Shown piece after piece: positions 8,656 to 17,386 of a DNA stretch of 64,000 nt. Made by a program: the position numbers and the translations under genes. The notes under the pieces are model-generated. The model made no database searches, was not told where the DNA came from, and worked only from the letters and a program-made list of their open reading frames with translations. Source of the stretch: Thermohalobaculum sp039816045. Its GTDB lineage: Bacteria; Pseudomonadota; Alphaproteobacteria; Rhodobacterales; Rhodobacteraceae. Numbering within the stretch: position 1 is the stretch's first letter; each line of letters opens with the position of its first letter. The DNA lies in contig JBCBYB010000020.1 of the NCBI GenBank assembly GCA_039816045.1, positions 1 to 64,000 on the forward strand, written 5' to 3'.

Positions 8656-9009
8656 TCAACGCCTCCGTACCGCCTCCCAGTCCTGGTCACAGAGCATCCA
8701 GCGCAGGATGTGAAAGCAGGCGATCTCGGAGCCATCTGCCAGTCCGAAGCGGACCCGGTAGCCAAGCAGCGTGCCGACATGCCCGAGTGGACGCGCCGTG
8801 CCTTCCACCTGATCCCCGAAGAAATCCTCCTCGGTGCCGACGCTGATCCGCTCGGTTCGCGCGCCGATATCGGGGTCCTGCACGTCGCGCGCAAAGCCTG
8901 TGACCGGCCGCGTGGCAAAGTCCTCCAGCGTCAGGGTCGAAACCACCGTAGCGACGGCGTAATACGCCACCACGACCAGCCCCAACAGCAGCATCCATCC
9001 CCGTCGCAT
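8656..9009 (-). CDS. small membrane-anchored protein, function unknown
   Basis: A 117-residue protein with one N-terminal hydrophobic segment (RRGWMLLLGLVVVAYYAVATVV) and a soluble, presumably periplasmic, remainder containing VRFGLADGSEIACFHILRWM and two cysteines. I do not recognise the family. The start chosen gives a positively charged N-terminus directly before the helix. It ends 85 bases upstream of the RraA-like start, so the two may be cotranscribed, and it is divergent from the DUF922 gene. Confidence 0.5.
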   Translation of the reverse strand: MRRGWMLLLGLVVVAYYAVATVVSTLTLEDFATRPVTGFARDVQDPDIGARTERISVGTEEDFFGDQVEGTARPLGHVGTLLGYRVRFGLADGSEIACFHILRWMLCDQDWEAVRRR

Positions 9010-9102
9010 CCCGTTTCCCTGTTTTGCGACGGTCCACATTGCAATGGCCCGTCGAGGCCTGCCACGCTGCCTGTATTGAGATCAAATCAATGGAGCGTGA
9101 AA

Positions 9103-9708
9103 ATGGCGATCAACATTGCAACCAAGACGGCGAAGATTGTTCCCTACACGGTCAAAGGCAACACACTGGCCGACATCGAGGCCTTCATGAAGAAGAACGG
9201 CCCGCGAGACGGCAAGGGAAAGAGCCATGCCGCCGTAACAAGGACCGCGGTCTATGCCGGCACCACATGGCAGGCCAGAATCAAGGAAGTGCACAAACGC
9301 CCCGATGGCGAGTTCTCCGCCACGGTCACGTTCGCAACGCTTACCCTTACGATCCATCCGAGCATCAAGTTTCCCAAGCTCGGCGCCAACACCCTGTCAA
9401 ATCCCGCACACAAGGAATGGAAGCGCTACATCGCAAAGCTCAAGGCCCATGAGCTGGAGCACGTAACCGAGGTCCAGAAGTACCTGCAGGCGCTCACGCC
9501 CAAGATCCTGAAACTGGAAGGCGCCGACCTCGGCAAGACCGAGAAGGAGGCCACGGCGAATGCGGCCAAGGACCTCGGGCTTGCGTTCAAGTTGACCTAT
9601 ATGGACGGCCACATGAAAAGGGAGCTTGAGAAGCTCCACAAGGCCTTCGATGACCGCACCGGCCATGGTGCAAAACACGGAGCCAAGCTTAACACCAAGA
9701 TCCAGTGA
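9103..9708 (+). CDS. DUF922-like putative zinc protease
   Basis: A 201-residue lysine-rich protein without a signal peptide. Residues 1-110 hold beta-strand-rich sequence; an HELEHV motif (HExxH, residues about 117-122) sits on a helix (KAHELEHVTEVQKYLQAL) as in DUF922, a family of predicted zinc-dependent proteases. The C-terminal third is helical and basic and ends HGAKHGAKLNTKIQ. The ATG follows a GGAG site ten bases upstream. Most DUF922 proteins I know of are exported; this one shows no Sec or Tat signal. Base composition is AT-richer than the flanks, as in the next gene on the opposite strand. Confidence 0.6.
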   Translation: MAINIATKTAKIVPYTVKGNTLADIEAFMKKNGPRDGKGKSHAAVTRTAVYAGTTWQARIKEVHKRPDGEFSATVTFATLTLTIHPSIKFPKLGANTLSNPAHKEWKRYIAKLKAHELEHVTEVQKYLQALTPKILKLEGADLGKTEKEATANAAKDLGLAFKLTYMDGHMKRELEKLHKAFDDRTGHGAKHGAKLNTKIQ

Positions 9709-9852
9709 AGATTGCGGAGCTTACAAACGGGCAGTCCGAAACCCGTCGCAAGCGACCGCGTCATGGCAGCTTCGAGCCGATCGTAGCGGCGGCGGCGCAG
9801 GGCGCCACCACCAACGCCGCAAGAGCAGCGTCTACCCGCAGAACAGAGTGCC

Positions 9853-10473
9853 TCAGACGAGGTTCGCCGCCTTGCAGTCCTTCACCAATTGAACCACGGC
9901 CTTGCGCAGGACGAGAACAGCCTTGGCAATCTCGTCCGGGGTGTCGCCCACATTGCCGGGCAGGCATTTGTTCATCTCGCCCTTCCACTTGTTCAAGATC
10001 GGCGTCACGCTGCTCGACAACTTGGGCTCGGCTTTGACGATCATGGCGAGGTTCATCGCGATCAAGCGCACCGGGTCGGAATTGTGGAGGCTCGAGAAGT
10101 CGTTCTTGGTGGAGGACGGGTTCATCGCCCCGATCAAAGGAGGGATCTTGCCGATATTGCCCTTCAGCGCGTCCTTCGGCTTTGCGATGGCGGTTGCTGA
10201 AGCGAAATTGCTTTCAGCCTCGTCGAGATAGGTTTTCTTGAAATCCTTTGCGAAGCTCGGATGCTTCTTTTTGACTTTGTCGTGGTAGGTGCTGAAGGAT
10301 TTAACCGCTTTTTGGTAACCGGCTGCGACTTTCTTAAAGTCTTTGTTGGTAGCGGCTTTGTTGGTGTCGTCGAGGACTTTGCCGATGCTGACCGAGGCTA
10401 CGGCGCCTTTGCCGGGACTGTCCTTGTGGCTATCACGGAATTTCTGCCACTGGCTGCGGGAAGGAAGGCTCAT
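9853..10473 (-). CDS. lysine-rich protein of unknown function
   Basis: A 206-residue, mainly helical protein with many lysines, no membrane segment and no signal peptide. I do not recognise it. Features: a repeated helical lysine-rich stretch between residues 30 and 90 (NKDFKKVAAGYQKAVKSF, KKHPSFAKDFKKTYLDEAES), a central IGKIPPLIGAMNP, and a C-terminal helix (AKAVLVLRKAVVQLVKDCKA) with two cysteines in the last 50 residues. The ATG is preceded by TTGGAGACAG. It is convergent with the DUF922 gene, 144 bases away, and shares its lower GC content and lysine bias, which suggests common origin. Confidence 0.6.
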   Translation of the reverse strand: MSLPSRSQWQKFRDSHKDSPGKGAVASVSIGKVLDDTNKAATNKDFKKVAAGYQKAVKSFSTYHDKVKKKHPSFAKDFKKTYLDEAESNFASATAIAKPKDALKGNIGKIPPLIGAMNPSSTKNDFSSLHNSDPVRLIAMNLAMIVKAEPKLSSSVTPILNKWKGEMNKCLPGNVGDTPDEIAKAVLVLRKAVVQLVKDCKAANLV

Positions 10474-10538
10474 CTCTGTCTCCAATCAAATTGCAGTCTC
10501 GATTATTCCTAGATTGGAACCCGGCGCAAAATGCACAA

Positions 10539-10560
10539 GGGCGGCCACCACGGACCGCCC
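10539..10560 (-). terminator. hairpin downstream of ilvC
   Basis: Read on the minus strand, GGGCGG and CCGCCC arms close a stem 32 bases beyond the ilvC stop, followed by TTGTGCATTTTG. The T-run is weak, so this is a probable rather than textbook terminator for the ilv operon. Confidence 0.5.
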
Positions 10561-10591
10561 CAAAAATCCGTAACACAATTGCGAGTGGTGC

Positions 10592-11614
10592 TTAATTCTT
10601 GGCTTTGTCGACCAGCTGGTTGGCTTTGATCCAGGGCATCATGCCGCGCAGTTTCTCGCCAACCTGCTCGATGTGGTGCGCATCGTTGTTGCGGCGGATC
10701 GCCTTGAAGCTCGGCTGACCCGCCTTGCACTCCAGCATCCAGTCGCGCACGAAACGGCCCTGTTGGATGTCATCCAGGATCGCCTTCATCCGCGCTTTGG
10801 TCTCATCGTAAGGCAGCACGCGCGGCCCGGAGACATACTCGCCGAACTCCGCGGTGTTGGAGATCGAGTAGTTCATATTGGCGATGCCGCCTTCGTAGAT
10901 CAGATCCACGATCAGCTTCACCTCGTGCAGACACTCGAAATAGGCCATCTCGGGCGCGTAGCCCGCCTCGACCAAGGTCTCGAAGCCGCAGCGGATCAGC
11001 TCCACCAGGCCGCCGCAAAGGACCGCCTGCTCACCGAACAGATCGGTCTCGCACTCTTCCTTGAAGGTGGTCTCGATGACCCCGGAGCGCCCGCCGCCGA
11101 TGGCCGAGCAATAGCTGAGGCCGATCTCCAGCGCACGGCCCGAGGCGTCGTTGTCCACCGCGACCAGGCAGGGCACGCCGCCGCCCTTAACGAACTCGCC
11201 ACGCACGGTGTGGCCCGGGCCTTTGGGCGCCATCATCAGCACATCGACGCCCGGCTTTGCCTCGATCAGGCGGAAGTGCACGTTGAGGCCGTGCGCAAAG
11301 GCGATCGCCGCGCCGTCCTGCAGGTTGTCGTGGATGTGAGCGTAATAGGTTTCGGCCTGCAGCTCGTCGGGCATGCACATCATGATCAGGTCGGCCCAGC
11401 CCGCGGCATCGGCGATGGACTTCACCGCCAGCCCCTCGGCCTCGGCCTTGGCAGCGCTCGACGATCCCGGGCGCAGCGCCACGCAGAGGTTCTTGGCCCC
11501 GCTGTCGCGCAGGTTCAGCGCATGGGCATGGCCCTGAGAGCCGTAGCCCACGATGGCCACTTTCTTGTCCTTGATCAGATTGATGTCGCAGTCGCGATCA
11601 TAGTAGACGCGCAT
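10592..11614 (-). CDS. ilvC: ketol-acid reductoisomerase
   Basis: A 340-residue class I (short) ketol-acid reductoisomerase, which isomerises and reduces acetolactate or acetohydroxybutyrate with NADPH in valine/isoleucine synthesis. The Rossmann motif VAIVGYGSQGHAHALNLRDS is near residue 18. The metal-binding helices are seen in FGEQAVLCGGLVELI and the MAYFECLHEVKLIVDLIYEGG region. The length is exactly usual. The ATG was chosen because MRVYYDRDCD is the standard N-terminus. It is the last gene of the ilv operon, 53 bases after the cupin gene. Confidence 0.96.
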   Translation of the reverse strand: MRVYYDRDCDINLIKDKKVAIVGYGSQGHAHALNLRDSGAKNLCVALRPGSSSAAKAEAEGLAVKSIADAAGWADLIMMCMPDELQAETYYAHIHDNLQDGAAIAFAHGLNVHFRLIEAKPGVDVLMMAPKGPGHTVRGEFVKGGGVPCLVAVDNDASGRALEIGLSYCSAIGGGRSGVIETTFKEECETDLFGEQAVLCGGLVELIRCGFETLVEAGYAPEMAYFECLHEVKLIVDLIYEGGIANMNYSISNTAEFGEYVSGPRVLPYDETKARMKAILDDIQQGRFVRDWMLECKAGQPSFKAIRRNNDAHHIEQVGEKLRGMMPWIKANQLVDKAKN

Positions 11615-11667
11615 GGGTCCCGTCCTTCCTTGGCATATCGTTGTGGTTTGTTGTTGTGGGGGCCGGC

Positions 11668-12132
11668 TCACGGCCGGGGCGGCAGCTCTCCGAGCTCGAT
11701 GATGTCATAATGTTGATTGAGGGCGTCCATCCTGGCCTTGTCCGCGAAATCCGCGTCCGTGAGCCCCGAGAGCGCCTCGAGATAAAGATCGAACCCCGCC
11801 GGCTGAAAGATCATCAGCATCCGCGCCGGGGTCTCGTCGGCCACCTGGCAGCCATGGGGCAAACCGGGCGGCACATGCAGCGTGGCCCCCGCACCCATCC
11901 GGATCCAGTCGCCATCCACATAGAAATCGACGGCGCCGTCGAGGATGTAGAACGTCTCCGCATGGGTGTCGTGCTTGTGCAGACCGAGGCGGAAATTGGC
12001 CTTGAGGTTGTCTTCCATAAGGGTGTAGGCGCCACCGGTATCCGCCGCCGAGACCTTCACAAAAGTGTGGTCGGCAGACCAGTCGTAGTTCGGTCCCTCG
12101 CCCGGCGCCTGCAGAGCGTATCGCTTGCTCAT
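11668..12132 (-). CDS. cupin-2 domain protein
   Basis: A 154-residue single-domain cupin. The metal-binding motif 1 is complete (HKHDTHAETFYILDG) and motif 2 is LHVPPGLPHGCQ. Small cupins may be isomerases, dioxygenases or sensors. Here the gene lies between a lipoprotein gene and ilvC inside the ilv operon, which gives no direct clue to its substrate. The start is the ATG giving MSKRYALQAPG; the upstream extension is out of character. Confidence 0.8.
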   Translation of the reverse strand: MSKRYALQAPGEGPNYDWSADHTFVKVSAADTGGAYTLMEDNLKANFRLGLHKHDTHAETFYILDGAVDFYVDGDWIRMGAGATLHVPPGLPHGCQVADETPARMLMIFQPAGFDLYLEALSGLTDADFADKARMDALNQHYDIIELGELPPRP

Positions 12133-12176
12133 GGTGCTGTTCCCTTGGTTTGGGGCGCTCGTACCGGAGGGCCGGG

Positions 12177-12743
12177 CTATTGTCCAGCGAGCTGCGAACG
12201 CAGATCCGCATAGACCAGCCGCTCCCACAACAGATAGGTGCACATGTTCTGCGGGCGGGTGTCATCGGGCGTGCGGGCGAGCCCCTGGCGCACCATCTCG
12301 GTGGTTACGGTGGTGGCAAGGAAACTCGGCAGCTGATCGGCCTCCACCGGACGCTCTGCCTCGAGCCGCGAGTACACAGGGCGCGCGGCATAAAGGCCTG
12401 GGAACTCATAGCGCCGAAGCTGCTGCGGGTTGCAGAGCCCGCCTTCCGGCGTGATGCGGATCGCGGGATCGTCGGAGGGCGTGTTGTCCCGCGCCTCGTC
12501 AATCGCGAAGATGACCGAGACGATGTCCGCATTGTCCTTCTGCAGCGCCATGTAGATCTCGGGCGCATCGGGCTGGGCCTGCGGGGCTGCCGGTGCCGGA
12601 GCCCCGCCAGGGGTCGGCAGAATATCGGCGGCTTGGGGCACGGCAGGGGGCTTTGCCGGGGTCGCAGCCACAGGTGGCTCCTCTTCCCCTGCCCCGCCGC
12701 AGGCGGTCAAAAGCGCGAACGCCAGGACCGCGTAAACCCGCAT
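12177..12743 (-). CDS. proline-rich lipoprotein of unknown function
   Basis: A 188-residue lipoprotein with a short signal peptide and lipobox LLTAC (cysteine at residue 15), then an alanine/proline-rich linker (residues about 20-60) and a conserved-looking domain with two cysteines (GGLCNPQQLRRYEFPGLY and NMCTYLLWERLVYADL). It begins one base after the ilvN stop, so it is translationally linked to ilvN. I do not recognise the domain. Confidence 0.65.
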   Translation of the reverse strand: MRVYAVLAFALLTACGGAGEEEPPVAATPAKPPAVPQAADILPTPGGAPAPAAPQAQPDAPEIYMALQKDNADIVSVIFAIDEARDNTPSDDPAIRITPEGGLCNPQQLRRYEFPGLYAARPVYSRLEAERPVEADQLPSFLATTVTTEMVRQGLARTPDDTRPQNMCTYLLWERLVYADLRSQLAGQ

Positions 12744-12744
12744 C

Positions 12745-13317
12745 TCAGCCGCCGAGCCCCGGGCCGCGCATCATGGCCGCAACGCCCGTGCGGGCGACCT
12801 CGACCAGCCCAAGCGGACGCATCAGCTCCACGAAGTCGTCCACTTCCGCCTGCGTGGCGGCAAGCTCAAAGACAAAGCTCTCGAGCGTCACATCCACCAC
12901 GCGGGCGTTCATCAGCTCGGCCATGCGGAGCGCCTCGACCCGCGGCTCGCCCTTGGCCGCGATCTTCACAAGCGCCAGCTCTCGCTCCACATGCGGCCCT
13001 TCCTCAGAGAGGTCGGTCACATTGTGCACCGGCACCATCCGCTCGAGCTGCGCATGGATCTGGTCGATCACCTGAGGGGTACCGGTGGTGACGATGGTGA
13101 TGCGCGAGCGATGACCGGAATGGTCGACCTCGGCCACCGTCAGGCTCTCGATGTTGTAGCCGCGGCCCGAGAACAGCCCGATCACGCGGGCGAGCACGCC
13201 GGGCTCGTTGTCGACGATCACCGAGAGGGTGTGGCGCTCCTCCCCCTGCGGGCCGACGGGGCGGAGATTATAGGCGCTCTGGCGTGTGCTGCCAGGTTTG
13301 ATGGCGAGCGGGGACAT
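12745..13317 (-). CDS. ilvN: acetolactate synthase small (regulatory) subunit
   Basis: A 190-residue acetolactate synthase regulatory subunit (IlvN/IlvH). An ACT domain opens with HTLSVIVDNEPGVLARVIGLFSGRGYNIESL, followed by the second, C-terminal regulatory domain. It binds the large subunit and confers valine feedback inhibition. The ATG at 13317 gives a normal length. It is separated from ilvI by a DUF457-like gene, an unusual arrangement, with only ten bases between that gene and ilvN. Confidence 0.94.
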   Translation of the reverse strand: MSPLAIKPGSTRQSAYNLRPVGPQGEERHTLSVIVDNEPGVLARVIGLFSGRGYNIESLTVAEVDHSGHRSRITIVTTGTPQVIDQIHAQLERMVPVHNVTDLSEEGPHVERELALVKIAAKGEPRVEALRMAELMNARVVDVTLESFVFELAATQAEVDDFVELMRPLGLVEVARTGVAAMMRGPGLGG

Positions 13318-13327
13318 GGTCGGTACC

Positions 13328-13815
13328 TCAGTTTCTATGCGTCGGGCGTCCCTGCACCTGCCTGGAGCGCCACCACAGCACGGCCGCCAGCCCCCAGATC
13401 GCAAACTCCAGCAGAAACGTCCAGTGAAGGACAAACGAGAGCAGCCTATGCGCCTGGGTCGCCGGCACCGTGACCATCTCGTAGAGCGTATCGTCCGCGG
13501 GATAAAGCCACATGATGCCACCGGTGACGCTGTCGAGAGCAAGGTGCAGGAAAACCGCGCCAAGAAAGACAACGGCCAGGTCTAGCAATCCGGCACGCGC
13601 CGATATGGGCAAAGCCGCGGCGGCCACCACGAGCCAGAACGCTGGCACATGGACCCAGTAGCGATGGTGATGGATGGCGCCTCCGTCGACGAAGTAGAAG
13701 AACAGCAGATCGGTGTCGGGCAAGGCTGATCCCGCAAGAGCGGCGACCAGCCTCGCATAGCTCCGCCCGCCAACCACGCGCCAGAGCGCATAGCCGGCGG
13801 GAAGATGCGCCGTGA

Positions 13816-13819
<4 letters not shown>
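13328..13819 (-). CDS. DUF457-like membrane protein inside the ilv operon
   Basis: A 163-residue membrane protein with several hydrophobic segments (VHVPAFWLVVAAAALPI; DLAVVFLGAVFLHLALD; WTFLLEFAIWGLAAVLWW). Histidine- and aspartate-containing motifs (LPDTDLLFF, HHHRYWVH, LHLALDSVTGG) resemble the YbcI/YdjM group of membrane-bound metal-dependent hydrolases (DUF457). It starts with GTG, whose bases overlap the ilvI stop (GTGA), so its translation depends on that of ilvI. A role in branched-chain amino acid synthesis is not evident. Confidence 0.65.
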
Positions 13820-15576
<1,757 letters not shown>

Positions 15577-15623
15577 CGTCTCTCTCCGGTTCGGGGCGTT
15601 GCCCAACGCCTTGATCCACCAAC

Positions 15624-15646
15624 AAAAAAGGCCCCGGTGAGGGGCC
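15624..15646 (-). terminator. ilv attenuator (rho-independent terminator before ilvI)
   Basis: On the minus strand GGCCCC, a five-base loop and GGGGCC form a perfect stem followed immediately by six T residues, 48 bases upstream of the ilvI start. Because it lies between a branched-chain-rich leader peptide and ilvI it should act as an attenuator. A competing long hairpin pairs GCGCGCG within the leader with CGCGCGC just before the terminator. Confidence 0.85.
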
Positions 15647-15672
15647 CCAAGCGCGCGTTTCTCGATGAGGCT

Positions 15673-15720
15673 TCAGGCCTCTCGATCCCCGCGCGCGTCG
15701 ATTACGATAAGGACGGACAT
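15673..15720 (-). CDS. ilv leader peptide (15 aa)
   Basis: An ATG-started 15-codon frame on the minus strand encodes MSVLIVIDARGDREA. Five of its first seven residues are Val, Leu, Ile, Val and Ile, the end products of the pathway. AGAGGAAG lies six bases upstream of the ATG. The stop is 27 bases before the terminator stem. Ribosome stalling on the V-L-I-V-I codons when charged tRNA is scarce would free the downstream RNA to form the antiterminator, as in enterobacterial ilv leaders. Function is inferred from position and composition. Confidence 0.85.
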   Translation of the reverse strand: MSVLIVIDARGDREA

Positions 15721-15747
15721 CACCGCTTCCTCTTCTGTGTGGGCCTG

Positions 15748-15775
15748 CTCATACCACAGACGCGGGCCCGGTCAA
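15748..15775 (-). promoter_or_regulatory. predicted promoter of the ilv operon
   Basis: On the minus strand TTGACC (15775-15770) and TATGAG (15753-15748) are separated by 16 bases, 28 bases upstream of the leader-peptide ATG. This is a good sigma-70-type match. Confidence 0.6.
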
Positions 15776-15810
15776 CCACTCGCGCAAGGAAAGATGGCAG
15801 TTTGCCCGGG

Positions 15811-15899
15811 ATGCGACATTTTCGTGCGATATACGGCGCGTTCCCTGCGATATGGAGCTACGATACCTCGATGCGACATTGCTGCGATATCAGCGATAA
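15811..15899 (-). repeat. cluster of TATCGCA/TGTCGCA repeats upstream of the ilv promoter
   Basis: Read toward ilvI, this 89-base stretch holds seven copies or near-copies of T(A/G)TCGCA: TATCGCTGATATCGCA at 15898-15883, ATGTCGCA at 15879-15872, TATCGTA at 15865-15859, ATATCGCA at 15853-15846, ATATCGCA near 15832 and ATGTCGCA at 15819-15812. It lies just upstream of the predicted -35 box, where an activator would bind. The same 16-mer and a neighbouring GCAATGTCGCA recur upstream of gatB (61739-61791) in the same orientation to the gene. Confidence 0.6.
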
Positions 15900-15928
15900 T
15901 CCCTGGGCGCATCCGACCTATCGGTCGG

Positions 15929-16843
15929 TCAGAACTCGACCGCCAGGCGCTCCGCCTGCGCCCCTTCCAGCGGGGTCTCGATGTGCTCCCAGGCGCTCAT
16001 CTGATTGCGCACCCAAGTGAGCTGACGCTTGGCATAGCGCCGGGTCGCGGTTTTGGCCGTGGTCACCGCCGTCTCGAGGTCCGTCTCGCCTGCCAGATGG
16101 GCGGCCAGCTCCGGTGCGCCGAGCGCCTTCAGCCCGGGTGCCGTCGGTGGCAGACCGCGGGCCAGCACCGCCCGCACCTCCGCCAGCGCCCCGGCCGCCA
16201 TCATTGCATCGAAGCGCGACTCAGAGCGGGCGTAGAGCCAGTCCCGCGGCGGGGCGAGCGCAACCGCCCGGGCGGCCTCGAGCGGCAGCACCGGCGCCTC
16301 GGTCCGCGCCCGCCAGGCGGCGAGCCCGGTGCCGGTGTGCTGCAGCACCTCCCAGGCCCGCAAGACCCGGGCGGGGTTCGCCAGATCGAGCGTGCGTGCG
16401 GTCTCCGGATCCACCTCGGCGAGGTCCGCTGCGAAGGCTTCGAGACCGAGCCGTTCGAGTTCCGCTTCACCGGCCCGCCGGAGGGCCTCCGGGACCACAG
16501 GGATCGGCGCGATCCCCTCGGTCAGCGCTTTGAAATAGAGCCCGGTGCCGCCGACGATCACCACCGGACGCTCGCCCGACTCGGCCAGCACCGCCGCACA
16601 ATCGCGCACCCAGGCCCCGGCGGAGTAGTCCCGCTCCAGCGCCACATGGCCATAGAGCCGATGCTCCGCCGCTGCGAGATCGGATGCATCCGGCCGCGCC
16701 GATAGGATTTGCCAACCGTCATAGACCTGCTGGCTGTCGGCATTGACCACCAGGGCCCCGGTCCGCTTGGCGAATGCCAGCGCCAGAGCCGATTTCCCCG
16801 AGGCCGTCGGCCCCGCGATCAACAGCCTGAGAGGGTGGCTCAC
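15929..16843 (-). CDS. miaA: tRNA dimethylallyltransferase
   Basis: A 304-residue enzyme that transfers a dimethylallyl group to N6 of A37 in tRNAs reading UNN codons. The P-loop AGPTASGKS is at residues 10-18, followed by NADSQQVYDGW (catalytic aspartate region) and VVIVGGTGLYFKAL. YAKRQLTWVRNQ near the C-terminus is the tRNA-contact helix. I chose the GTG that gives a standard N-terminus; an ATG 22 codons upstream would add a basic extension. It runs on the same strand as the ilv genes but ends before their promoter. Confidence 0.92.
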   Translation of the reverse strand: MSHPLRLLIAGPTASGKSALALAFAKRTGALVVNADSQQVYDGWQILSARPDASDLAAAEHRLYGHVALERDYSAGAWVRDCAAVLAESGERPVVIVGGTGLYFKALTEGIAPIPVVPEALRRAGEAELERLGLEAFAADLAEVDPETARTLDLANPARVLRAWEVLQHTGTGLAAWRARTEAPVLPLEAARAVALAPPRDWLYARSESRFDAMMAAGALAEVRAVLARGLPPTAPGLKALGAPELAAHLAGETDLETAVTTAKTATRRYAKRQLTWVRNQMSAWEHIETPLEGAQAERLAVEF

Positions 16844-17083
16844 GGCCCTGTTACACCTGGTTGAGAATGGTCCGGAACGGCCGCGCGCCCGGCGCATTTC
16901 GTTGCGCATCGCACCAAAATCGCGTACAGAGTAACGGCGCTCTCTCGCGCTGGTTGGCCGTCTCGTCTTCTTCCCCGCGTCCTAGACAGGTCGGGGCGTT
17001 GTGCAGAACCGCTTCTCCGTGCGAGCGTGTGCACACCGCAGCTACCCCGGGCCCCCCGCCCGCCGACCGAGAGGACTGACGAC

Positions 17084-17293
17084 ATGGCCACCGGAACCGT
17101 GAAGTGGTTCAATGCCGAAAAGGGATACGGCTTCATCGCCCCGGATGAGGGCGGAAAGGACGTCTTTGTGCACATCACCGCGGTTCGCGCTGCGGGCATG
17201 GATGGCCTGAAAGACAACCAGAAAATCGAATTTGAGATCCGAGAGGGCCGCGACGGGCGCCCAATGGCGGACGATCTGCGCTCGCTCGGCTGA
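17084..17293 (+). CDS. cold-shock domain protein (CspA family)
   Basis: A 69-residue single cold-shock domain with both RNA-binding motifs: GTVKWFNAEKGYGFIAP (RNP1, KGYGFI) and DVFVHITAV (RNP2, VFVHI). Such proteins melt RNA structure and act as RNA chaperones. The ATG follows a GAGAGGACTGAC site. About 240 bases separate it from divergent miaA, leaving room for the long 5' leader usual for this family. Confidence 0.92.
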   Translation: MATGTVKWFNAEKGYGFIAPDEGGKDVFVHITAVRAAGMDGLKDNQKIEFEIREGRDGRPMADDLRSLG

Positions 17294-17362
17294 GTGGGCT
17301 GATAAAACCAGCGGCGGCGGGCAGCCCGACAGGCCCGGCGCCGATCCCCCGCACAGAGACGC

Positions 17363-17386
17363 GGCGGCTTCACTGGGCCGCCGTTT
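17363..17386 (+). terminator. probable cspA terminator
   Basis: GGCGGC, an eight-base loop and GCCGCC followed by GTTTG form a hairpin 70 bases after the cold-shock gene stop. It overlaps the last codons of the convergent FAD dehydrogenase gene. The T-run is short. Confidence 0.45.

Noticed and set aside
9075..9095. FNR/FnrL-type site before the DUF922 gene (TTGAGATCAAATCAA)
   Set aside because: The half-sites are separated by seven rather than six bases, so the symmetry expected for FNR is absent.
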